Source: Acidobacterium sp.
GTDB lineage: Bacteria; Acidobacteriota; Vicinamibacteria; Vicinamibacterales; UBA2999
Assembly: GCA_002737365.1 (NCBI GenBank)
Contig: NSIL01000002.1
Coordinates: 152,596-216,595 of the forward strand
Direction of reading: 5' to 3'
Length of the DNA: 64,000 bases
Below the pieces are notes generated by a model. That model saw nothing but the letters and a program-made list of their open reading frames with translations, had not been told where the DNA came from and searched no databases. This document shows positions 47,852 to 57,579 of the stretch, in pieces. Each line of letters opens with the position of its first letter. The first letter of the stretch is position 1. Position numbers and translations under genes: made by a program.

Positions 47852-49039
47852 CTACACTAGCGTGACGATGCTCGCCTGGCGAGGCCCCGTGACTTCTGGT
47901 CCGTTGCCGGTCCAGACCACATTGATCTCGGTCCGAACGCCAAAATCCTTAAAATACAGCCCCGGCTCAATCGTAAACCCACTCCCGGGCAGCAGGCGAC
48001 GCTCGTCGTGGGTTTCGTAATCATCCAGGTGGGCACCATTACCATGGACGTTCTCGCCCAGGCTATGGCCGGTACGGTGCATGATGGCGTCGCCCAAACC
48101 GGCCTCCTGCAGCACCTGGCGGGCGGCGCGGTCGGCCTCGAAACCGCGGACCTCGCGTCCGGCGCGGGCGGCGTCTTGTACGACGCTGACGGCGGCATCG
48201 CGGGCGTCGCAAATGGCGGCAAAGGCCCTGGTCATACGTTCTGGGACGCTGCTACCGACAAACCCGATCCAGGTGATGTCGGCGTAAACCGCGGCCGGCG
48301 TGGCGAGCTTGCCCCACAAGTCGAGCAGGACCAGCTCGTTCCGGCGAATCACCCGATGTTCAGCGGCTGAGGCCAGGTAGTGCGGGTTGCCGGCATTTTC
48401 CTGCGCCGAGACGCACGGCGCCGACTCGGCGATCAGGCCTTCGTCGGCGAACCAGCCCACCATCTGCTGCTGGATGTCGAATTCGGTGGTCGGCACTTCG
48501 TCCCGCAGGCGGCGGGCGACCGATTCGAAGGCGCGGTCCTTGATGCGATACAGCGCCTCGGACGCCTGGCAATGCGTGGCGATCGCGGCGTCATCCCAAA
48601 ACGCTTCAAACTGCTGGATTAGATCGCCTGACGACAGTACCTCGGTGCCCAGGCCGCGCACCAGTTCAATGGTGCCGGCGTCCACCCGCGAGACGTAGGG
48701 AATGGCGCAATTCGGCGAGTACTCCATGGCCACACGGGTAATGCCCTTAAGGAGCGTGCCAAGCCCGGCGTGCAGTTGCTCGCGACCGGCGTAGACGGTC
48801 TTGTCGCCCGGCAGGTGATCGAGGTTGTAGCGTTCGATGGCGTGCACCAGCGCGCGCGGTTCTCCGGTGGCTGGAATCAGGTAGAACCACCGTCGCGTGG
48901 CGAGGTGACCGGAGCCGCCCATGCCCGCCATGCGGTAGGACACCGGATTGGAGCCCTGAAAATCGTAAAGGAGCCAGCCGTCCAGGCCATCGGCGCGAAG
49001 GGCCTCCTGCACGGCGGCCACGTTAAGGGGCATATTCAC
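47852..49039 (-). CDS. M24 family Xaa-Pro peptidase
   Basis: Creatinase N domain, MHRTGHSLGENVHGNGAHLDDYETHDERRLLPGSGFTIEPGLYF. Confidence 0.92.
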   Translation of the reverse strand: MNMPLNVAAVQEALRADGLDGWLLYDFQGSNPVSYRMAGMGGSGHLATRRWFYLIPATGEPRALVHAIERYNLDHLPGDKTVYAGREQLHAGLGTLLKGITRVAMEYSPNCAIPYVSRVDAGTIELVRGLGTEVLSSGDLIQQFEAFWDDAAIATHCQASEALYRIKDRAFESVARRLRDEVPTTEFDIQQQMVGWFADEGLIAESAPCVSAQENAGNPHYLASAAEHRVIRRNELVLLDLWGKLATPAAVYADITWIGFVGSSVPERMTRAFAAICDARDAAVSVVQDAARAGREVRGFEADRAARQVLQEAGLGDAIMHRTGHSLGENVHGNGAHLDDYETHDERRLLPGSGFTIEPGLYFKDFGVRTEINVVWTGNGPEVTGPRQASIVTLV

Positions 49040-49118
49040 CCGATTATAGCGGACGCGCCGAACCAGCCGACGGGGCCAAGCGTCCTATAATCGACGAGCC
49101 AGCTTGAAAGCTCAATCT

Positions 49119-51224
49119 ATGACAACTCGAACCATCCTTTTCGGACTGTTGCTGACGGTCATGGTGACCGGCACTGGGGTCCATGGCCAGGCGCCACAGG
49201 CGGCGCCGCCTCAACAGCCGCCCATCACCTTCCGTGCCGAGATCAACTACGTCGAGGTGGACGCGCGCGTACTCGATGGGCAGGGCAAGTTCAGGTCCGA
49301 CCTCACGGCCAGTGACTTCCAGGTGCTCGAAGACGGCAAGCCACAGAGGGTGACGGCGTTCTCCCTGGTGAACATCCCGGTCGAGCGGCCGGAGCGTCCG
49401 CTGTTTGCGTCGAAACCGATCGAGCCTGATGTGCGGACCAACCTGCAGGCGGCCGACGGGCGCATCTACTTGATCGTGCTCGACGACCTGCACACCCACC
49501 CGCTGCGCTCGAACCGCACCAAACAGGCGGCGCGCCAGTTCATCGAGAAATACATCGGCAGCAACGATATGGCGGCCGTCGTCACCACGGGCGGTCGCAC
49601 CGATGGTTCGCAGGACTTCACCACCAGCCCCCGGTTGCTGTTGCAGGCGGTCGACAAGTTCATGGGCAGCAAGCTGCGCTCGTCCACCATGAATAAGATC
49701 GACGGCTACAACCGCACCGCCGGCACGGCCCGGGCGGGCGAGAAGCCCAATGACCTCGACGACCGCGAGCGCGGCTTTCAGGCCCGCAACGCACTCGACA
49801 CCGTCCGCAACCTCGCGAACTATCTCGGTGACATCCGCGGGCGCCGCAAGGCGCTGGTGCTCTTCAGTGAAGGCATCGATTACGACATCAATGATGTGTT
49901 CAACAACGCCGATGCCACCGTCGTGATGGATGCCACCCGCGAACTGATCGCGGCGGCCACCCGCGCCAACGTGGCGGTCTACGGTGTTGATCCGCGCGGC
50001 TTGACCAGCGGCGGCGACGACGTGATCGAGATTCAGTCGTTCCCCGATGACACCAGCCTCGGCCTCGGCACCGGCGCCATCTACAACGAGGTCCGGCTCG
50101 GGCAGGACAGCCTGCGCGTGCTGTCAGAGGAAACCGGCGGCTTTGCCGTGGTCAACCGCAACGACTTCGCCACCGCCTATCAGCGCATCGTCGACGACAA
50201 CAGCGCCTACTACGTGATGGGCTATTACTCGACCAACGACAAGCGCGACGGCCGGTTCCGCAAGATCGAGGTCAAGCTGAACAACCAGCCCGGCCTGGTG
50301 GTCCGTGCGAGGAAGGGCTACGTCGCGCCACGAGGCAAGGTGCCAGAGAGCAAGCCGACGACGGCGAACTCGGCATCACCGGAACTGCGCGAGGCGATCG
50401 AGAGTCCGCTGCCACTGCCTGGCCTGCCACTCGCCATGACCGCGGCCGTGTTCAAGGGGCCGGCGCCGAAAGGCTCGGTGATTATTTCGACGCTGGTGAA
50501 CGGCAGCAGCCTGCCGCTCACCGAAACCGCCGGCATGTTCAAGAACGATCTCGAAGTGATGGCGATGGCCACCGACACGAAGGGCAAGACTACCTATAGC
50601 GACCGCAACACGGTGAACCTGAACATGAAGCCTGATTCGGCGAATCGCGTGAAGGCGACCGGCTTTCGCGTCATTCAGTCGATGGACCTCGCGCCGGGAC
50701 GGTACCAGTTGCGCGTCGCGGTGCGCGAGGCCAACAGCCAGAAGGCCGGTTCGGTGACCTTCGACCTCGAGGTGCCCGACTTCGCGAAGCGGCCGTTGTC
50801 GATGAGCAGCATCGCCATCACCTCGGCCCTGAGCGGCGTGGCGCCGACCATTCGGCCGAAGGATCCGCTGGAGAAGCTGCTGCCTGGGCCTTTGACGAGC
50901 TACCGCGAGTTCTCGACGCAGGACGAGATGGCGTTCTTCACCGAGATTTACGACACCATCAAGGTGCCGCACAAGGTGGAGATTAGCGCGACAGTGAAGG
51001 CCGAGGGTGGCCAGACCGTGTTCCAGGCACGCGAAGTACGCGAGAGTTCAGAGCGCGGCAGTGGCGCGGGTGGCTACGGCTTCCAGGCCCGCGTGCCGCT
51101 CACGGAGATGGCACCCGGCCTGTATGTGCTGCGGGTTGAGGGCACGGCGCAACTGGGCGACCGCGAGACGATCGCGACCGAGATTGTGTTCCGCGTGTTT
51201 CCCGCGCCGGCGGCGAGGCAGTGA
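49119..51224 (+). CDS. exported VWA-domain protein
   Basis: Signal peptide, LDDLHTHPLRS MIDAS-like region, KALVLFSEGIDYDIND, YYVMGYYSTN typical of acidobacterial VWA proteins. Confidence 0.88.
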   Translation: MTTRTILFGLLLTVMVTGTGVHGQAPQAAPPQQPPITFRAEINYVEVDARVLDGQGKFRSDLTASDFQVLEDGKPQRVTAFSLVNIPVERPERPLFASKPIEPDVRTNLQAADGRIYLIVLDDLHTHPLRSNRTKQAARQFIEKYIGSNDMAAVVTTGGRTDGSQDFTTSPRLLLQAVDKFMGSKLRSSTMNKIDGYNRTAGTARAGEKPNDLDDRERGFQARNALDTVRNLANYLGDIRGRRKALVLFSEGIDYDINDVFNNADATVVMDATRELIAAATRANVAVYGVDPRGLTSGGDDVIEIQSFPDDTSLGLGTGAIYNEVRLGQDSLRVLSEETGGFAVVNRNDFATAYQRIVDDNSAYYVMGYYSTNDKRDGRFRKIEVKLNNQPGLVVRARKGYVAPRGKVPESKPTTANSASPELREAIESPLPLPGLPLAMTAAVFKGPAPKGSVIISTLVNGSSLPLTETAGMFKNDLEVMAMATDTKGKTTYSDRNTVNLNMKPDSANRVKATGFRVIQSMDLAPGRYQLRVAVREANSQKAGSVTFDLEVPDFAKRPLSMSSIAITSALSGVAPTIRPKDPLEKLLPGPLTSYREFSTQDEMAFFTEIYDTIKVPHKVEISATVKAEGGQTVFQAREVRESSERGSGAGGYGFQARVPLTEMAPGLYVLRVEGTAQLGDRETIATEIVFRVFPAPAARQ

Positions 51225-51385
51225 TGTTCTGGTTCACCTTACTGTTGGCGACTGTCCTGCCGGCCGCGCCCAAGGTCGGTTTCGCTCAGCGCATGGTGGT
51301 AGCGCAGATTCTGACCTCGCCTGGGCACCTCGTCACCGTGCCGAAAGTTACCGGCGCGATCAGGTTCGAGAAGGCCGGCCAGTGA
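51224..51385 (+). CDS. small hypothetical ORF (53 aa)
   Basis: MFWFTLLLATVLPAAPKVGFAQRMVVAQILTSPGHLVTVPKVTGAIRFEKAGQ*; start and stop overlap both neighbours. Confidence 0.35.
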   Translation: MFWFTLLLATVLPAAPKVGFAQRMVVAQILTSPGHLVTVPKVTGAIRFEKAGQ

Positions 51386-51744
51386 CTGAGCCGACCAGCA
51401 CGGGACTCGACGCGCGGCTGGCGTCGGTGCTGTGCTACGCGGGGTGGTGGGTCACCGGCCTGGTATTCCTGTTCGCCGAGCGGCAGCATCGCGGCGTCCG
51501 CTTTCACGCCGCGCAATCCCTGCTGGTGTTTGGCATCCTGTCGGCGGTGATGTTCGTCTCTGGCGGCGCGAGTGCCGTCGCCTTTCTCGTCGCGAGGCCT
51601 TCGTTTCAGCTGCTGCAGGTGGCCGGCAACGTGGTGTGGCTGGGCGCGGTTGCGCTGTGGTTGGTGTTGCTGTTGCGGACGTGGCGGGGCGAGACTTGGC
51701 GCGTGCCGTTGGTGGCCGAGCTCGCCGATCGGATCGCGCGATAG
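51382..51744 (+). CDS. small membrane protein, DUF4870-like
   Basis: LASVLCYAGWWVTGLVFLFAERQHRGVRFHAAQSLLVFG with further TM segments; GTG start. Confidence 0.75.
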   Translation: MTEPTSTGLDARLASVLCYAGWWVTGLVFLFAERQHRGVRFHAAQSLLVFGILSAVMFVSGGASAVAFLVARPSFQLLQVAGNVVWLGAVALWLVLLLRTWRGETWRVPLVAELADRIAR

Positions 51745-51746
51745 AT

Positions 51747-51786
51747 GTCGATGTGGCGTCCGGCTTTCGCCGGACGCCACATCGAC
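51747..51786. repeat. REP-like perfect palindrome between convergent genes
   Basis: GTCGATGTGGCGTCCGGC-TTTC-GCCGGACGCCACATCGAC, 18-bp perfect stem with 4-nt loop. Confidence 0.9.
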
Positions 51787-51805
51787 CTGACTTGCTGGTC
51801 GGACG

Positions 51806-52261
51806 CTAGGTCGTCGGCACGATCTTCGGCACGCTCTTCGGCTTGACGGTGCCGTTGGCGTGCGAGAAGTTGTAGCTGTTGCTGGCCATGCGCGCGTTCT
51901 TGGGCGTGGTCAGGGTGACGTTAATCACCTCGCCAGGCATGAGCGGCTTGGTGTGGCGATAGGTATCGCCGCCTGACAGCGTGCCCGCCTTGTCAATCCA
52001 GCTTTCCTCGAGCTTGAAGCCGGCAATTGGGGCGGCCGACGTGTTCTTGATGGTGATCGTCGTCACCACGTTCGCGCCAACGACCTTAGTGTTTGGCTTG
52101 GTGTACTCGACGGTCGCCTCGCCACGCACGGGCGAGATCAGCTTTCGAGGCGCGGCCGGAGCCGCAGGCGCTGCCGGCGCAGGTGCCTGACCCGCGAAAG
52201 CCGCCGGCGCGAGTAGCAGTCCGAGCGTCGCAGCCACTGCCAACCCCTGTTGCAATTTCAT
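51806..52261 (-). CDS. exported hypothetical protein
   Basis: Signal peptide, APAPAAPAAPAAP linker, beta-rich domain (VVTTITIKNTSAAPIAGFKLEESW). Confidence 0.75.
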   Translation of the reverse strand: MKLQQGLAVAATLGLLLAPAAFAGQAPAPAAPAAPAAPRKLISPVRGEATVEYTKPNTKVVGANVVTTITIKNTSAAPIAGFKLEESWIDKAGTLSGGDTYRHTKPLMPGEVINVTLTTPKNARMASNSYNFSHANGTVKPKSVPKIVPTT

Positions 52262-52322
52262 ACGATGAACCCTCCGAGGCCGGATTATATCCTGACTTGT
52301 GCCTTTCCAGCCGGCCGAGTCG

Positions 52323-52349
52323 CGCCGTAGCCCGAAGGGACGACGGCGG
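52323..52349. repeat. REP-like imperfect palindrome next to a stop codon
   Basis: CGCCGTAGCCCGAAGGGACGACGGCGG between two minus-strand genes. Confidence 0.5.
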
Positions 52350-52351
52350 AC

Positions 52352-52813
52352 CTACATTTCTCCATTCCAGTCCTCGGGCTCGGCAGCCGTCGACCGGAAC
52401 ACTTCCAGGTGCCATTTTCCGCCACCCCACGGTTCAATGACTTCGGTGGCCACCACATCGACCAGCAGTTCGGCGAACGTGCGGCCTTCCGGGTCGCCCT
52501 CAAGGTGGTAGGCCGGGTCGTCCCACGCAAAGTTGGGGTAGATCGTCATCGTCAAGAACAGGTCGTAGCCATCGTCGACGACGATGATCTGACCGATCGG
52601 GCGCTTCTGGGTGGAGTGGTAGACCAGGTATTTCTCGGCGCTGTGCGCGCGGATGTAGCGCTTCAGCGCGAATTCACGCGCGACGATTTCCTCGACGGCG
52701 ATTTTCTTGTCCCAGCAGTCGCGGCAGTAGCGTTCCTCGCCGCGCGGCTCGGAGATTTCCTTGGCTCCGCACAACGCGCAGCCTTTCTTATTGCCAATTG
52801 ACTTACGAGACAT
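52352..52813 (-). CDS. hypothetical protein with zinc-ribbon-like N-terminus
   Basis: CALCGAKEISEPRGEERYCRDCW CxxC...CxxC pattern. Confidence 0.75.
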   Translation of the reverse strand: MSRKSIGNKKGCALCGAKEISEPRGEERYCRDCWDKKIAVEEIVAREFALKRYIRAHSAEKYLVYHSTQKRPIGQIIVVDDGYDLFLTMTIYPNFAWDDPAYHLEGDPEGRTFAELLVDVVATEVIEPWGGGKWHLEVFRSTAAEPEDWNGEM

Positions 52814-52879
52814 AACGCCCGAATTGTACTTCACCGGCACTGTGCCACGGTGCCAGAGTGGCAAGGTGACAGGGCACTG

Positions 52880-55018
52880 TTACCTCTTTGCGGCGGGCGC
52901 GTACATCTCGGTGATGTACTGCTTGATCATGCGCCGCGTCGAGAAGCGAGGCGCGTTGGAGCGCATGGCTTCGCGGACCACCTGGATCCACTGGCGCGGC
53001 AGGCCGCGCGGGTCGCGATCGTAAAACAGCGGCACCACCTCGTTCTCGAGCAGTGAGTACAGCGATTCGGCATCGGCCGCGTCGGTCGCCGCCTGGTCGT
53101 CGGGATTGGTGTGGCTTTCGATCAGCCAGCCGTTCTTGCCGTTGAACCCCTCCGCCCACCAGCCGTCACCGATGCTCAGGTGCGGCACGCCGTTGAGGGC
53201 TGCTTTCATGCCGCTGGTGCCGCTCGCCTCGAGCGGCTTGCGCGGATTGTTCAGCCACACGTCGCAGCCATGCACCAGGTAGTGGGCGAGGTGCATGTCG
53301 TAATCATCGATAAACGCGAGGCGGCCGCCGAATTTCGGATCGAGGGCGTGTCTGAACACGCGCTGCAGATGATGCTTGGCCGGTTCATCCGCCGGGTGGG
53401 CCTTGCCGGCGAACACGATCTGCACCGGCCGGTCGATCGCGGTCAGGATCCTCACGAGGCGATCCGGGTCGTGGAAAATCAGCTCCGGCCGCTTATAGGC
53501 GGTGAACCGGCGGGCGTATCCCAGCGTCAGCGCATTCGGATCCAGCATGCTGCCGGAGGCGACGATGCGCGACGGCCCGACGTGTTCGCCGGACCAGCGC
53601 GACCGCATCCGCTCGCGGATGAAGCTGAACAGGTCAGTGCGCATGGCGTTGCGCGTGGCCCAGATCTCGGCGTCGGGAATATCGCGCAGGCGCTCCCAGA
53701 GCTCCGGCTCGTCGACGTGGTCGAGCCATCCCGGCCCGAAGTGCTGGTCTAGTAACTGGAACACCGAGCCGGCCATCCAGGTCGGCACGTGCACGCCGTT
53801 GGTGATGCTGCGCACCGGAATCTGATCGGCGGGCAGCTCGGGCCACATCGGCCGCCACATGGTGCGTGTCACCTCGCCGTGCAACGCGCTCACGCCGTTG
53901 ACGTGGCCGGCGGTGCGAAGCGCCAGTGCGGTCATGTTGAACTGCGAGCCGCTGCCGTTGTCGTACTCGCCGAGCGCCAGGAAGCGCTGGCGGTGCTCGC
54001 CGATTTCGCCCCAGGAACCGGCGAGGTGCTTCTCGACCAGGTGGAACGGGAAGGCGTCGTGTCCGGCCGGTACCGGCGTGTGCGTGGTGAACACCGTCGA
54101 CGCCTTCACGGTCGCGAGCGCCTCGTCGAACGAGTGGCCCTGCTCGATGCCCTCGCGAATGCGCTGCAGCGCCACGAAGGCCGCGTGGCCTTCGTTCAGG
54201 TGCCACACGGTCGGTGTGACGCCGAGGGCGCGCAGCGCCCGAACCCCGCCAATCCCGAGGATGATCTCCTGCTGGATGCGGGTTTCACGATCACCACCGT
54301 AGAGACGGGCTGACAGTTCGCGGTCCCACGGCGCGTTCTCGGCGAGGTCGGTGTCGAGCAGAAACAGCCGCACCTTGCCGAGCCTGACGCGCCAGACTGC
54401 GGCCAGCACGGTGCGATCGCCCAGCGGTATTGCCGTGATGCACGGCTTGCCGTCCGGGGTGAGCGCCGCCTCGATCGGCACCTCGGTCCAGTTAATTCGC
54501 TGGTGGCGCTCTTCCTGCCAACCCTCGTTGCTCATGCGCTGCAGGAAGTAGCCCTGCGGATACATGAAGCCGACGCCGACCAGCGGCACGCCGAGGTCCG
54601 CGGCTTCCTTACAATGATCGCCAGCCAACACGCCGAGGCCGCCGGCGTAGATCGGCAGCGACTGGTGCAGCGCGAATTCCGCGGAGAAGTAGGCGATGCT
54701 CCCGCCGTTCATCAGCGAGGCGCGTTCTTGCCACCACGGGTGCGCCTGCGTGCGCGCCTGGTCGAGTCCGAACAGGGCTTGGTCGTAGGCGCTCAGAAAC
54801 GCCGGATCGCCTGCGGCCGTCGCCAGCTGGTCGGCCGTGATGCTCTGGAGCATGCGCACCGGGTTGTGTGCGGTCGAGCGCCACAGCTCGTAGTCGAGGC
54901 GCCGGAACACTTCGCGGGCGCGCTTGTCCCAGCTCCACCACAAGTCGATGGCGAGTTCGTGCAGCCGATGAATGCGCGCCGGCAGGGCCGCGGCCGAGGC
55001 AAATCGTTCTTCTGACAT
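52880..55018 (-). CDS. glgP: alpha-glucan phosphorylase
   Basis: GGLGVLAGDHCKEAADLGVPLVGVGFMYPQGYF, GYARRFTAYKRPELIF, EASGTSGMKAALNGVPHLSIGDGWWAEGFNGKNGW. Confidence 0.95.
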   Translation of the reverse strand: MSEERFASAAALPARIHRLHELAIDLWWSWDKRAREVFRRLDYELWRSTAHNPVRMLQSITADQLATAAGDPAFLSAYDQALFGLDQARTQAHPWWQERASLMNGGSIAYFSAEFALHQSLPIYAGGLGVLAGDHCKEAADLGVPLVGVGFMYPQGYFLQRMSNEGWQEERHQRINWTEVPIEAALTPDGKPCITAIPLGDRTVLAAVWRVRLGKVRLFLLDTDLAENAPWDRELSARLYGGDRETRIQQEIILGIGGVRALRALGVTPTVWHLNEGHAAFVALQRIREGIEQGHSFDEALATVKASTVFTTHTPVPAGHDAFPFHLVEKHLAGSWGEIGEHRQRFLALGEYDNGSGSQFNMTALALRTAGHVNGVSALHGEVTRTMWRPMWPELPADQIPVRSITNGVHVPTWMAGSVFQLLDQHFGPGWLDHVDEPELWERLRDIPDAEIWATRNAMRTDLFSFIRERMRSRWSGEHVGPSRIVASGSMLDPNALTLGYARRFTAYKRPELIFHDPDRLVRILTAIDRPVQIVFAGKAHPADEPAKHHLQRVFRHALDPKFGGRLAFIDDYDMHLAHYLVHGCDVWLNNPRKPLEASGTSGMKAALNGVPHLSIGDGWWAEGFNGKNGWLIESHTNPDDQAATDAADAESLYSLLENEVVPLFYDRDPRGLPRQWIQVVREAMRSNAPRFSTRRMIKQYITEMYAPAAKR

Positions 55019-55031
55019 GTCTGCAGCTGTC

Positions 55032-56000
55032 CTATGCGGTGGCGCCAACGAGCGTGGCGAATCTGGCGAGATCGATGTTGCCGCCCGAGACCACAGCGAC
55101 GACTTTCCCGGTGCCGGCGCGGCCGCTGATCGCCGCGGCGATGGCGCAGCCGGCGGCCCCTTCGGCGACGACGTGCACACGGTCGGCGGCATAGCGCATG
55201 GCAGCGGCAATGTCGGCGAGCTCCATCACGATCGACGCGTCGACCAGCTCCTTCAACAGCGGCCACATGGTCGTCAGCACCGACTTGCCGCCGGCGCCGT
55301 CGACGAATGACGGCGTCCAGCCGTCGAAGTAGCTGGGCTCGCCCTTGGCGAGGGAGGTCGCCAGCGGCGATGCCGTCGCGGGTTCGGCCGCATAGACCTT
55401 GACCGATGGCTTGCGCGCGCGCATCACCGAGCCAATCCCGGACAACAACCCACCGCCGCCGAGCGAGGCGACCACGGCATCGACCTCCGGCAGATCGTCG
55501 AGAATCTCGAGGCCCGCGGTCGCGTTGCCGGCAATGAAGTCATCGTCATCGAACGGGTGAACGAAGTGACCACGCATGCGCGGCGACGCGTGCGCGATGA
55601 CGGTTTGCCAGCACTCGTCGTAGCTGGCCTTCGCGATGGTGGCGCCCAGGCGTTCGATCGAGCGCAGTTTGGTCTCAGGTGCCGTGTCCATGACCATGAC
55701 CGAGCACGGCACCCCGGCCCGCCGGGCGGCAAAAGCGACACCCTGCGCGGCGTTGCCGGCGCTCACCGTCCACACGCCGTCGCGCAGTTGGTCGCCCGTC
55801 AGCTTGCGCACGGCATTCCACGCGCCGCGGATCTTGAACGATCCAATCGGCTGCAGTGACTCGAGCTTCAGGTAGATTTCTGGGCGCGGTGGTCCGTCGG
55901 CGGCGAACGGCAGATCCAGCTTGATCAGCGGCGTGCGGACGGCCGCCTCGTAGACGTGCCGCGCGGCATCTTCGATGGCTTCGATGGGGATGTGCCGCAT
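55032..56000 (-). CDS. PLP-dependent threonine/serine dehydratase-like enzyme
   Basis: PIGSFKIRGAWNAV lysine motif, SLGGGGLLSGIGSVMRARKP. Confidence 0.92.
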   Translation of the reverse strand: MRHIPIEAIEDAARHVYEAAVRTPLIKLDLPFAADGPPRPEIYLKLESLQPIGSFKIRGAWNAVRKLTGDQLRDGVWTVSAGNAAQGVAFAARRAGVPCSVMVMDTAPETKLRSIERLGATIAKASYDECWQTVIAHASPRMRGHFVHPFDDDDFIAGNATAGLEILDDLPEVDAVVASLGGGGLLSGIGSVMRARKPSVKVYAAEPATASPLATSLAKGEPSYFDGWTPSFVDGAGGKSVLTTMWPLLKELVDASIVMELADIAAAMRYAADRVHVVAEGAAGCAIAAAISGRAGTGKVVAVVSGGNIDLARFATLVGATA

Positions 56001-56093
56001 GGAGACCGGAAAATCGTATCATTCAACAGCTAAGGTGCCTATGGTACGTACGGTGCCTCGGGTGCCAACGGGTTGGTGCCGAATGCGAACAAT

Positions 56094-57264
56094 GAGAACG
56101 ACTTGCTGCGTCCTTCTGCTTGCTGGTTACGCTGGTGTGCTCGCCGCTCAGGACGGGGTCCGGCCGCGAGCGCGCGAGATCGGGCTGGCGCCGGGGGTGT
56201 TCGCGCCGGGTCCCCTGAATGCGATCACCGACGTCAGTGGTGTGAGCGTGGGGCACGCGACGCTGATCGAGGGCGACAACGTCCGGACGGGCGTCACCGT
56301 GATCGTGCCGCATGCCGGCAACGTGTTCCAGGACAAGGTGGCCGGCGCGGTGTTTGTGGGCAACGCGTTCGGCAAGTTGGCCGGCTCGACGCAGGTGGAT
56401 GAATTGGGCACCATCGAAACGCCGATCGCGTTGACCAATACGCTGAGCGTCGGTGCGGTCATGGACGGCCTGGTGCGGTGGACGCTCGAGCAACCGGGCA
56501 ACCAGAACGTGCGCTCCGTCAACGCGCTGGTGGGCGAGACCAACGATGGCGGCCTCAACGACATTCGTGGCCAGCACGTGAAGCCCCAGCATGTGCTCGA
56601 GGCGTTGCACGCCGCAGCCACAGGCCCGGTGCTTGAGGGCAGTGTCGGGGCCGGCACCGGGACACAGGCCTTCGGATGGAAGGGCGGCATTGGCACCGCG
56701 TCTCGCAAACTCTCGGCGAGCCAGGGGGGATACACGCTCGGCGTGATCGTCCAATCCAACTACGGCGGCGTGCTCGCGATGGGCGGTGCGCCGGTGGGGC
56801 AGTTGCTCGGGCGCTATGCGTATCAGCCTCGGCCGGTGGCGTTGGACCAACCTGAAGGTTGGTCCCCACAGGCTGGTGCCACCAACGGTGATGGCTCCTG
56901 CCTGATCATTGTCGCCACCGACGCACCGATTGATGCCCGCGATCTGAAGCGGGTGGCGGCGCGTGCCATCTACGGACTGGCGCGCACCGGCTCGTCGTAC
57001 AGCAACGGCAGTGGCGATTTCGCGATCGCCTTTTCCACCGCCTCAGTACTCCGCACCCGATTCGGATCGGCCGCGCCGCAGGTCCGCACCGTGCTGCCAA
57101 CCGACGGGGTATCCCCCCTGTTTCAGGCCGCCCTGGAAGCGACCGAAGAGGCGGTTTACAACTCCCTTCTGAAGGCGACCAGCGTCACCAGCCGGTGGGG
57201 GAGTGCCGAGGCACTGCCGGTGGAGCGGGTTCGAGCCATCCTGAAGGGCTACCCGAGGCCATAG
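56094..57264 (+). CDS. P1 family (DmpA-like) aminopeptidase
   Basis: AITDVSGVSVGHATLIEGDNVRTGVTVIVPH, LTNTLSVGAVMDG, NDGGLNDI, GAGTGTQAFGWKGGIGTASR. Confidence 0.9.
56844..56865 (+). repeat. palindrome inside the P1 peptidase CDS
   Basis: GGACCAACCT-GA-AGGTTGGTCC, 10-bp perfect stem. Confidence 0.85.
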
Positions 57265-57579
57265 GACCCGGGACGTGGCGATTTATTGATTTGCGTGCTT
57301 GAGCCGATAACCAGCAACGACCACGGCAGCCAATAGTAGTAGTCCGAGGGTGTGGGTGAATGGCCGGTGGCAGGAACCGGACCGTCACGATGCCGCGCTG
57401 ACGGCGCTCTGCTAGGAGGTGGAGCGCACGGTGCGGCCGCACCAGGCGGCCGGCGTCCGCGCGGTCGTGTTTTTGGTGGCTGTGCCCGCACCGGACCAAG
57501 CCGCCGCGCCGGTCGTGACACCGACGCCGGTCTACGTCGATGTGTTCGACTCAGGCTACGGTCACGGGATCTAGCCCGA

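Noticed and set aside
52155-52200. Imperfect repeat in APAPAAPAAPAAP coding region
   Set aside because: Ordinary low-complexity Ala/Pro linker in an exported protein.
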